A DNA stretch of 64,000 nt from positions 55,743,001 to 55,807,000 of the forward strand of contig OX419758.1 in assembly GCA_948567375.1 (NCBI GenBank), in the 5' to 3' direction. Numbering within the stretch: position 1 is the stretch's first letter; every line of letters starts with the position of its first letter. The notes under the pieces were generated by a model. It did no database searches. It worked only from the letters and a program-made list of their open reading frames with translations, and was not told where the DNA came from. The position numbers were made by a program, and so were the translations under genes. This DNA is from Lunularia cruciata (Eukaryota; Streptophyta; Marchantiopsida; Lunulariales; Lunulariaceae). Below are positions 37,970 to 48,780 of the stretch, piece by piece.

Positions 37970-38800
37970 TTCTCATTTGATGACAGCAATCTCCATTGGC
38001 GCCGACTACTTGTATACTCCGAGAACAAGAGAACTTTTAAAGAGAGAAAACATAGATTTCACACTCAATCCTCCGATGCTCCAAAGGAGCACCTTTTCTT
38101 TATTATATAGCCAAGGAAGATCTCCTCCAAGGAAGCTCCACCATAGGATTAGGGACATGGATAGGTGACCTATCAACAAACTCCACCCTTAGATTACTTG
38201 TTTTGATGGGTGATATCTTGGTCCTGGTCCTATCTGAATAGTCAAACAGGCTTTGATCAAAGGGAATCTTTTAGGGAATCATCTTATGAGAATCTAAAAT
38301 TCACATGGGTGAGGTACCATTTGAAAGCTCTTGGTGAGAAAACCTAGGGGGGGAGCTAAGACCAACCTCTCTTCTATTGGAGAGAAATTACCCATTTTTT
38401 AGGCCTAATTCATCTGTTTAAGCTTCTAAAATTGCCTTGAAAGTTAAGGCTTATTTTGGCTTCTACCCTATTATTACAAGTGCTCTTTGGGTGATACCTC
38501 TATCTAGTCTACATTCCCTATCATGTGTAACATCCTTCTTGATGCTACCACCCCAAGTTTCACCTCTAGATCATATGCCTAGCTATTGATTCTAAAGTTT
38601 CCAATCGTGTTTTGGTTTATGGCCTATTCATAAAAGTTCTCCTTTTGTGATACATCTAGCTTATCTACTAAGTTCATCATGTATAAAATCCTTCCAACTG
38701 TAACCAAACCAAATTTCATCTCCAGATCATTTATCTAGCTATTGGTATTACACTACTCTACCCATGTGTAAGGTGTGAGCAAGTTTTGTGAAAGTCAAGG
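37970..38800. mobile_element. foreign insertion in gag of E7
   Basis: About 830 bp with no counterpart in the other gag copies. It contains two diverged units of roughly 165 bp (around 38470-38630 and 38630-38760), each with a CAAATTTCATCTC-AGATCAT-CTAGCTATTG block. Terminal repeats not identified, so the class is unknown. Confidence 0.5.
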
Positions 38801-39716
38801 TTAAGACCAAGTTGTCACAACCAATGAATCAAAGTGCTCAACCAATTACATGGCTTTTTCCAAGTGTTTGGGCTCCCAGATGGTCATTTCCAATTTGATA
38901 CATGACTTCAAGCCCTTCACAAATTGATCTATAGCTTCACCTTCTAATATATATGGAATTTTCATTATGGTGTTCTAAAATTGAGTGAAAAGAAATATGT
39001 TACACGAATCACACAAGATCCTTCAATGTTGCCAACCTATTTTGTGTGACATGTGTAACATTTATAGCTTGGAATCATCCAATTATTGCATTCTTGAATT
39101 CTTCTCATGTTGAGATTGGTATACAAAACTACCATTTAGCTTGCTCTACTCAAAATTTCCACCATAGTTTTTCCACTCCATCCAATTGGCTTGAAGCCAA
39201 GAGAATTTCTCTTTGTTCATCTTGAAGATTTGTAGCTTCAAAATATCATTTCCAATCAAACACAAAACTTTCCATTATGCTTGTGAGGTTATTGCTTTCA
39301 AATACCTTGGGCTTTGGAAACCCAATTCACTCCTTGAAACAATATTCTCTCTTCATGCTCTTGTCATTGATGATCTCATTCTTTCAACAATCATGTAAGG
39401 TGCTCAATTGTTGCTACATGGCAATGATAATTTTGGGCATTGCCATCATGGCTACTACTCTATCAAATGGCCTATAATTAATCTAAGTTAACACATAGAT
39501 GCAAAACATCCATTGTTTTCCATAAGTTACAATTAGAAATACAAATGGTTCATCAAACAAGGTGATCCTAGTTAGAAAATTCTACACAAAGCATGAGATG
39601 AAAAATTGAGTGAAATGATGCTTGGGAAGTATATTAATATGAAAACTCAATGATTGGGCAAAAATTGATTTGGTGATCCATAAATTCCATCTATCTCATT
39701 CCTACTCTAATATCAA

Positions 39717-40186
39717 CGTAAAAGATCAAGGAGAGAAAAATAAGAATAGAAGATTAGAGTGAAAAGTCACATTGGGACTCTTGAATGAGAGAAACTCTAA
39801 ATGCCTTACATGAACTATAATATCTATAGGGAACATAGAAGGATATTGAGAAACTTCTCAAGAAGCTTCTTAAAAGCCATCTTCTTTGAATTAGTAGCCA
39901 AGTTAATAAAGGAGCTTCTTGATAAGCTTCATTCTAGAAACCGCATGCAAGCTAAGCTAGTAAGGAAGCTTCTCTCTAGAAGCCACCTACTTGGCATTCA
40001 AGCTAAGCTAGCTATGAATCTTCTCAAGAAACTTCCTCCTAAAAGTCATTACTTGGTATGCACATTACCTTATACTTGAAAAGGTACCAAGTAGCATCCT
40101 AGATGCTTCTAGAATATTTTTAGAATTCTTTGCTAATTTGGCGTATTTGCTTCTCCATTAGTCTTGACTAACTCTTTATTGTTACA
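39717..40186 (-). repeat. family-A LTR (5' LTR of E7)
   Basis: CGTAAAAGATC to ATTGTTACA, 470 bp, with GAAGCTTC motifs and the usual TTTGTTAGTC-type end region. Confidence 0.85.
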
Positions 40187-40962
40187 CCAAATCTAAACTT
40201 GATCCTCTACTCAACAACCTTCCAACATCAAGCCACATCTACTAAAGTTAAGAGACTCTAAGAGACATTTATTAACACTCATCGACCTCTATCTACCATA
40301 GCCAATAACTAAAAAGCTCAACATCAAAGAAGTGAGAAGTAAGTTCTTTGGAACTATACTTCAAAGGTATACCATTTGACTTATATCTCCAATCATAACA
40401 ATAACATTGATGGCACATTTAATAGTGCAAATGGTACAAGTGATAGTGGGTCCTATAATGTAATCAATAGCCCACATTTGATAGTGCAAATGGTCCAAGT
40501 GATGATGGGTCATAATTTAATCACTAGCCTTGATAAAATATTTGGCCGCCACTAAGTAGTCTTTTAGTAATTTCTAATATAACTTTAAATGCCAACACTA
40601 TCACTCTAATATCTAGCTAAGAGACTCCAAGTGATGCTCACTAAACTCTATCAACCATTGCCGTGACTCAAAAGCTCAACATCAAAGAAATGAGCTCTTT
40701 GGAACTTCAAAGGTATATCCCTATGCTTAACCTAGACTTCCAACCCTAATGGTACCATTGATTGCACATTTAATAACACAAATGATGCAAGTGATGGTGG
40801 GTCCTATGATTTCATCAATATCCCTAATACAGAATCTAGCCACCTCTAAGGAGTCTCTAAGCAACTATTGATATAACTCTAACCGCCAAGACTATCACTC
40901 CAATGTCTAGGCAAACTAGCTTTGGCGTTGCAAATGTTATGACAACCATCATCTTGAAGCGC
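40187..40962 (-). repeat. family-B LTR-like sequence, two tandem units
   Basis: Two related units with a period of about 371 bp; AGAGACTC at 40250 and 40621 mark equivalent points. Both match 22780-23300. A 60-bp block in the first unit (GATAGTGCAAATGG...) is itself doubled. Confidence 0.75.
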
Positions 40963-41276
40963 AACCTAAGCTACTTGGGAAGTTGCCAAGGAAGCTTCCT
41001 TCTAGAAGCCACCTAATTGGCGTACAAGTTAAATTCATTATTAACTTGATGTGCAAGTTACCTAATCCGTGGAAGGTACCTAGAAGCTTTTCACCATGAA
41101 GTTTCCTATATGCTTCTAAGGTATTTTACCATGAAGCTTCTTAGATGCTTCTAGTATATTATTGGCATTCATATGTTTTGCTAGTTCTACCTCATTTTTG
41201 CTATATGTAGTTGATTCAACAAGCTCCTTATCATCTACTAACTCTTTTCCTAACTCTATATTATTAGGATTTTTGT
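40963..41276 (-). repeat. family-A LTR, second part (E6 5' LTR)
   Basis: Begins ATCTTGAAGCGCAACC, exactly the point where the LTR piece at 22501-22660 stops when both are compared with 5549-6026, and ends CTATATTATTA. Confidence 0.75.
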
Positions 41277-41871
41277 TAGTACTATTTCAAGCTAATCATG
41301 GTAAATCTATAAATTTAACCAAACTCTTTAAAATATACAAATTTTAATCACTAATAGTACAAAACAAGATACTAAATAGAGTATTAAAGCACCCAAAAGT
41401 AATATAGTAAATACATTCCATCCTCATCATTAAATCATTAAATCATAACCCTTAAAAGACTTTGGTCTTGTGCTAATTCAAAGAATTGACTTGCATATTT
41501 ATAAAAGTTCTAAAAGAGAACAAAATTTAATTGCACTTATAAAGGGAAGTCTTTTATTATTTCTTTTCAATCATAACCTTCCTTTGCTTAAAACTTGCTT
41601 ATAATTAGATTGGTCCATTCTTTATCCTCAAAGTTTTTCATTTTTGCTTATTGGCTTTATATTCTACAAAATGTTCCATCTTGTCTTTGATGTTTTAATA
41701 TAAAAACCTGATGTATCCAACCCATCCTCTTTTCTTGACCAGGTCCAACCTCTATATTAGTAACCATGATTAATGATTATGAGTAGTATAAATTTGAGCA
41801 AATACTTGCTAACCATTTAACAAATTTAATCACTTGATGATGAAGATAAATTTTATTCTAAGTGTTACCAA
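41277..41871. other. AT-rich spacer with chromodomain remnant
   Basis: Mostly AT-rich. At about 41730-41825 the plus strand resembles the family-A chromodomain start (an I-N-D-x-E-x-Y-K pattern), a very decayed scrap in plus orientation. Confidence 0.35.
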
Positions 41872-42283
41872 TAAAAGACTTAGACCGAGGAGAGAAATAG
41901 GAGAAGGGAAGATCACATTGGGACACTTGAATGAAGGAAAACCACAAATGACTATCATGAGCTTTGGATTTGGTATTTACAAAAAGCATACAAGGCTCTT
42001 GGGAAGCTTCTCAAGAAACTTCCTTGAACCACTTTCTTGGAATGCAAGCCAAGTTAATTGACAAGCTTCTCAAGAAACTTTCTTCTAGAAACGGCCTACT
42101 TGGAATGCAAGCTAAGCTAGTTGGAAGCTTCCAGTAGCTACCTACTTGGAGTGCAAGCTAACCTAACCAAGAACTTCCCAAAAAGCTTACTAGATACTTC
42201 CAAAATATTATATGTTAATTTTACTTGTTTGCTACTTTGTTAGCCCAAACTAACTTCACTCCTAAATTCTATATATTTAGACA
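41872..42283 (-). repeat. family-A LTR (left LTR of E8)
   Basis: TAAAAGACTTAGACC to TTTAGACA, with GAAGCTTC runs at 42000-42140 and TATA region decayed to TATTTACAAAAAG. Confidence 0.8.
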
Positions 42284-43025
42284 TACTATAGACGTGATGT
42301 AGCTTCCTACAAAACCAATATGCTTCAATTGTGCCAACTTATCTTGTTCAGCTTATGTGATATTGATTGTTTGGAATTGCCCAATTATTGCACCCTTGAA
42401 TTCTTCATATGTTATAATTGGTGCAACAAACTACCTTTTAGCTTTCACCACTTGGAATTGTTACCATAGCGTTGCTATACTGTCTAATTGGCTTGAAGCC
42501 AAGAGAATTTGTTTCCATTTATCTTTTAGATCTATAGCCTTGAAATAACATTCACACTCAAATACAAAATTCTCCATTGTGCCTAAGAGCTTGCCATCAA
42601 ACATCTCGGGTTTTGGAAATCAAATTTGGTCCTTTCCTTCTCAAAATGGAGCTCTCTCTATGTGCTCTTGTTTTTGCTGGTCTCATTCATCCAACACTCA
42701 AGTAAGGTGCTTGATTTATTGTTGCATAGCAATAACAACCTCTGGCATTGCCACTATGGCTACTACTCTATCACATTACTCTTAATTTATTTATTTCACT
42801 AACACTAGATGCAACACATCCACCATTCTCCATAAGTTCCAACCAGAAGTGCCAAGGGTTCCTCAAACAAGGTGACTACATTTAGAAAATTATATCCAAA
42901 ACTTGAGGTGATGAACTATGTGATGATGTTTAGGTAGAACACAAACATGCAAATCCCAATGGTTTGGAGAAAATGAATTTTGTGGTCCATAAAATCCATC
43001 CATCTTATTCTTGTTCTGATACTAA

Positions 43026-43435
43026 TGTAAAAGATCAAGATTGAGGAGATAAATAGTAGAATCTAAGATCATATTGGGACAATTGAGTGAGGGAAAATTC
43101 CTAATGCAAGCATGAGCTTTGGCTTGGTATTTATAGGGAATGTACAAGGCTCTTGGGAAGCTTCTCAAGAAGTTTCCTTGAGCCACTTTCTTGGAGTGCA
43201 AGCCAAGTTAATCAAATAGCTTCTCAAGATTTTTTTCTCTAGAAACCGTCTACTTGGTGTGCAAGCTAAGCTAGTCGGAAACTTCTAGAAGCTACTTACT
43301 TAAAGTGCAAGCTAAGCTAGCCAAGAAGCTTCCCAATAATCTTTCTATGTACTTTTGGAATATTCTAGGCTAATTTGGCTTGTTTTAACTTTGTTAGGCC
43401 TAACTAACTTCATTGCTAAATTCCATATTGTTACA
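43026..43435 (-). repeat. family-A LTR (5' LTR of E8)
   Basis: TGTAAAAGATC to ATTGTTACA, 410 bp. Has GAA-TTC-GAA at 43278-43290 and a reverse-strand TATAAATACC near 43130. This is the right-hand limit of the retrotransposon cluster. Confidence 0.9.
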
Positions 43436-46400
43436 TCACCCATTTATTCACATACTTGCATCATACAAGTGGTAAGGTTTGAAAAACTTAATTGCTAAGG
43501 TTCCAAAACATCACAAAAAGTTATTGAAAATATCCATATAAGATTAAATAAGTATGGTTTGTCTATGTGTGTGGAAGTGTTCAACAACAATAGCTTTTTG
43601 TAGATATTGAGCTCTCCATGTTTGCTACAAAACAAGAATAATATGGCTTTGTGGAAAAACCATTTTGTGTTTTTGTAAGGAGAAGCACTATATGTAAGCA
43701 CTTACTATGTACCTTCAACCTAAAAGCACTTAGTATAAAGTCTAAAATATATAATTAAAATAGTATATATATATGAACTAATGGAAGCAAGACTTAAAAA
43801 GAATATACATTTTGACTAAATGTTGTCAATAAAGAAAGACATGAAAACAAACAACCAAGATGAAAGTTATATTCCCTTTTATTTATTGGTTGAGTTGATA
43901 AAAGTCAAGTACATATGTTTTTTTAAATGTAATCCCAACCCAATCTAGAGTATTGGTCTAATAAGTTTAAATTTCTAAAGGAGGAAAGAATGTGGATTTG
44001 CAAAAAGAATAATTAATTTGAAAAGTGTATTAAACTAATCCAAATAAGTCTTACCAAATTCTTAATGAAGTGCTTATGATTAAAATTCAATAGAATGTCA
44101 ATATTAAATTTGAGTTCTTTTTTGTGTTTGCGTTCTTGGTGCTAAAGAAGAAAATTCATTCTCAATAAAACCATGGTAGGGCAGATTTCTCATATATACT
44201 CTATTGGGACTTAGCACCAATTTACCTTTTTTTGTCTCTCCCTTGAATATCTTGGTGGGGTCTTCCCATCCTTCATTTTTTCTATGCCATTGCACTTTCT
44301 TCTCAATAAAACCTAAAAACTAAAAAATCAGATTTTTAATTAGCTTGCCCTTGCTATTATATGCAACACGCCTAGCATCTTCATGAAAATCAAGATGCAA
44401 TCTGATCAATACAATTTGTAATCAAAACAAATGACAAACATATCATGAAATAATAGAAATGGAATTTCCATAAGTATGGAAATTTACCATTACAATTCAA
44501 TAATTTGACATATAAATTATTCAAACACAAACAAGATATCTATAAGAATACTTATAATGTTTCATAAACAAATATTTAAGTACTTTCACTATTATTAGTA
44601 GATCAGTTGTTACAATTTTTTCTCTAAGGTTTGATGACTCCATCAATAAGTACATTGTTCATTGGTTTACTAATTGATTGGAGCGTAAATTAGCTAAGAA
44701 ATAACCTAACTATGGAGCTATAAACTAAATCCAAAGAACAAAAGCTTCTATATTATACACGTATAATCAAAAGACCTTCAATTGTATATGATATTTAGAA
44801 TTTGCATCATTCAATAGTTGGTTCTCTTGTATTCTCCTTTAGTCATACACTTCAAATTGTGATCTTTTAATTAGTTAGTGGATACTTTTTTTGTTTGTTT
44901 CCTTTGGATATATCTTTATGTTTAGTTTATTAGTATCATCAAGTATCATGTGAATATAACTCCAAATTTATAAAAAAATAAAATAAATTCTTAGATTTAG
45001 ATTGGTTCAAACTTTTTTTTACACTTCCAAAAGTATAGAATAAGGGGTGAAAATATGATAAAAATAGTATGGTCTTTTAAACTTAAAAGTAGTGTGGCAT
45101 TGTATTTGAAGACTAGTCATTTCTTTTTTATTTCTAATAAATTATCTTATTTATTTATTTATTTATTTTGAAAATCAATCACAATAGGTTATTATAACAT
45201 GTTAGAGGTCCCAAAATAAAATAGATTTTCACTTGTTTCTATTGTCATGTATATTTCAGTTTATTACACTTTATTTAAGTTGGATATCAACAAATTTGAA
45301 TATGAAATCCCAAGATTTTACTATATTGAAATTTGAACTACAAGTAATATGTCATATAATGTGTTATACTCTACTACAATGACTTTGAAAGTTATATCAT
45401 AAATTGTTTATCCTTTAATTATATCTCTTAATGTTTATTTTTCTGAAAATTATATGATAGAATAAGTTTAGACTCTAAATGTGTGAGGCACAAACGAAAA
45501 TTTGAACATTAAGCTTACTTATGTTCTTGTTTTTTATGTGAATAAGTTGGACTTAAATCTCTATACTTTCAAAATTATAACTTCTACCTTTCTAGCAGGC
45601 TTTTTAAGATCTTTATATAACTTTATGTATGTATTATACTTTAAAATATGTGTTGTAGCTGATATTATTCTTGATTCTCACTGTTAAATTACTAAATAAC
45701 AAGTATATGAATTATCACAAAACTACACATCCCTTATGCAACCCTTGAATGTGGTAGCCAAAGGCAATACGAGACTAAAAGGAGAGATGTTATTCACTTT
45801 GGGCCAAAAAGCAAAATAACCAATTATGCACAATAAGAATGATATTACTATATATATGTATATTTAATTATTTAAATAATTCTTTAAATATAATAACTAT
45901 ATCTTGTATCATATTTATATTGTTGTCTCCTTGTGATATAGACCAAAGTTCCTCTTAAAGTTAGCATCAAGGTGCTCGTCCTTTGTATTCATATACACTT
46001 AACATTACCATTAGAAATGATAAGCTAAGATTGGCATAAAACGGTAGTTTTATTCATTCAATAAAGAAATAACCAGTGTTGTAACCTTTTATTCATAACT
46101 ACAAGATGAAGTATTTGTGACCTCATATATTGACTGTCTTTTTATGTATTTATATATCCTTCTAATTTTAAAGGACTTATTGCATCTATTTTATATTATA
46201 ATTATGATATATATTAAGTAAATTTTTGGTAAGAAAAACAATCAAGATATTTATTCTGCCGATGTATATGCAAATTTGAACAAATCAGTTTGTTTGATAG
46301 AATATATTCGTCTATTATACTTTATTCCTATGAATAAAGGAAATTAGTTTAACAATTTATTAGCATATAATCTTGTCAATGTAGTTTTATTTATTCATGT

Positions 46401-47860
46401 ATCAATTTAATTTGATTTCATTCAGATATATTTATGCTTTATTTATTCATTCCCAAATTTGATAGATTTAACATTGTTGATTCATGTGTTATTTGATATT
46501 GGGATTATAAAAAAACTACTGGCAATGTTAGGTGTACTATTGTGCACATGGCATTGAGGTTTATATTACTGGTCTTTTTTATTTAAATGTCAAAAGAAGG
46601 TCATCATGGTCTCATCAATATTCAATAGAACTTTTAATTCTCACCAAATTCTTTGATGCATTGCAAGCATGATGAATATATTGACGATGGTATCTAAAGC
46701 AAATACAATTTGAAGGCACCTTGAAAATTTGTTCAAACAACATGTGGAAAATTGATACTCCATAAATAGAGTTTATCTCTTTTTCAAAGTGCTTGATCAA
46801 AAAAGTATATTTGTGCAGACTAAGTTATTTTTGCAAAACACTCATACCACTGACAATCAATGAGATATATCTTTCTCAAGTTAGTGAACAATGGGATATT
46901 AGGCCTTGTTGCAACCATGCACAAGTAGAGAGTATGGTAGACACTTAGTGCTCTCAAACTACTCACATGAAAGCACATAAGGTTGGAACATCATGCATTC
47001 ATACCAACCTAATGTCACATGAATACAAATAGACACATTATGAACCAATCCAAGTTATTTGTAGGTGAGTGTTTACAATATCTACTTGTCCAACAAAACA
47101 TTTGTGAAAAATAGGAGTATCAAATTAAGTACAACCTTGACGTGTTCAAGTCCTTTATCATTGTACTTGATTTTCTTCAAACAACCTCACATAATGCACA
47201 TATGAACTTTACAACTTAGAATAAGAGTGACAATGTCACTCATTGCTCCACGTTCTCGTAATAAATTATGAAATCTATGCAATGGTCTCATGTCCTAAGC
47301 ATATCCAACTTGAGGTGATCTACTCCAAACATAGACTACATTTGGCTGACCGTTTATATAGGTAATGTACTATAACTAAATTAGAAAGTTCATCATTGAG
47401 CACTTTTAGCATCTTTAAGAAGGACAAGATATCAATGTTATGCAAACATAAAGATATGAATTAAGTGCTCTCAATAGTAGTTTTATGGGTAGGCATAAAG
47501 ATCAAGCCAAAAATTTACAAGCACTTCTTAGAATCTGATGGGGGTTTAAGAAGGGAACTTTTAGAAATTTATAAACTTAGAATATAATAGGAAGTTTTAG
47601 AAATTGAGAAAATTCCAAAAAGTTTGAGGAATTTGTGAGGATGGCCATGATAAATTTACAATTATGGTGCTTTGTATTTAGTCTTAATTAACACTAATTT
47701 GAACATAAAACGTGATGTGATCAAAAGAAGAATGAGGATGAAGTGAAATAGTTATCTTGGTTCTCAATTGTACACATTTGCAAGAAGTGCATATAGGTGG
47801 TTCTTCTAAGTCATGTAGGCAACTATGAAATGTTCTAAACACCATGAATTCACACATTTG
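43436..47860. other. AT-rich spacer
   Basis: No family-A or B sequence. Stop-rich in all frames; the longest frames (43495-43701, 44104-44295, 45502-45687, 46615-46800) look random or unrecognisable. A TTTA run lies at about 45150-45170. Confidence 0.5.
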
Positions 47861-48110
47861 CTATGCATTTATATCATTGCATTTTACATTTATAGTCAAG
47901 GACATTTGGAACTTACATTTCATTTTGTGTTTTGGGGATATTTGGTATATCAGTAAGATTCGTAGTGTGTACCATTGGGAAATACCTTGATCCATTACTT
48001 GTAAAAAACTCACTAAACATATCCAAAGGAGCATCAGAGTAGATCTTGAGAACAAGGATGACTCTTTGGTTAGATGATTTTAATGACATGATGAATTCTT
48101 GATAAAATTA

Positions 48111-48780
48111 TCAAATCATCAAAGATATCTTGTACCTATAGTTTTTTTCCTTGTAGTTATGAAATTTTGACAATACATTATAGAGATTTTGATCTAGCCC
48201 ATGCACACATTTTTGTGCATGGGCTAGATGGCCAATGAAGTCCTCACCTAGTTTGACTCCTTGTCTACTTGGGATAAAGGAGTTGAGTCGTGAACAACCT
48301 TGGGAGATGGAAATTGTGTGGTAGTAGACATAAGAATATATTGTTGCATAAAATATTCCTCCTTCATATTCCACACATCCTTGCTCATATTCATTTCCTT
48401 CCCAAACCCCATGCTTACAAGACTGGACGGAGAGATGTTAGATTGACCTCCAAACATCCCATCCATCTTGAAAAACAAGTGCATAGTATGATTTAGTTTG
48501 TGTTTGACAATCCTCCATACATAGTGGTATTCTTTGTTTTTTAGACATTCTCTTATGTGTGTCTTCCCAATCTCACAATTGCACTTTTACAATTTCATAC
48601 ATTGTACTCACTTTTTAAACAAATCTATCACATATCATAAAAATAGGGAAAGACCACACCATGTTGTACTATATATGTAACCATGTAATTAAGTGCGATG
48701 CTTTTCTACACAATTCTCTTGAAATTTCCACCATGAATTTGTGCAAAGTGTTTTGGTACTTTGAGATGATCTAAAATTTG
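48111..48780 (-). pseudogene. MYB/SANT-like protein, second decayed copy
   Basis: On the minus strand this segment repeats the order of the plus-strand copy at 20578-21261: P-K-H-F-A-Q-I-H-G-G-N (about 48735-48770), then an M-C-D-R motif, then M-F-G...N-I-S-P and a V-S-M-G that corresponds to V-S-L-G there. It is more decayed: several stops and frame shifts, and the T-I-E-D-K-L part is not clear. Related sequence may continue to about 47861. A GTAAG at the same place as in the other copy suggests an old shared intron donor. Confidence 0.5.
48192..48229. repeat. perfect 16-bp hairpin
   Basis: 48192-48207 and 48214-48229 are exact reverse complements with a 6-base loop; the stem contains CTAGCCCATGCACA. 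It lies inside the minus-strand pseudogene. Confidence 0.85.

Larger units (their letters stand above)
36150..40186 (-). mobile_element. family-A element with large internal deletion (E7)
   Basis: Minus strand. 3' LTR 36150-36723 (its outer end missing), chromodomain about 36740-36990, end of integrase to about 37400, then a jump at about 37410 straight to the protease region (37480-37800): most of integrase, RNase H and RT are deleted. Gag follows, interrupted by foreign sequence at about 37970-38800, resumes to 39690, then a decayed PBS and the 5' LTR 39717-40186. Sits inside family B. Confidence 0.8.
22661..40962 (-). mobile_element. family-B Ty3/gypsy element interrupted by two family-A elements
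   Basis: A second gypsy family on the minus strand. LTR-like sequence lies at 22664-23307 (with a second LTR start at 23308-23420) and again at 40187-40962. The body is 23420-24275 plus 29885 to about 35500: integrase side first, RT at about 31400-31900 with a Y-I-D-D motif near 31700, then gag at about 33500-35300, including a 98-codon open stretch (34328-34624) followed by a decayed CCHC knuckle (about 34260-34310). It is split by E5 (24276-29884) and E7 (36150-40186), and it splits the E6 LTR. No frame is intact. Confidence 0.65.
41872..43435 (-). mobile_element. family-A deletion derivative: two LTRs and gag scrap only (E8)
   Basis: LTR 41872-42283, about 740 bp of gag start, PBS 43014-43025 and 5' LTR 43026-43435. 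All of pol is gone. The left LTR is itself preceded by a PBS-like GTTACCAA, as a 5' LTR would be, so this may be a recombination product of two elements rather than one with an internal deletion. Confidence 0.75.
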
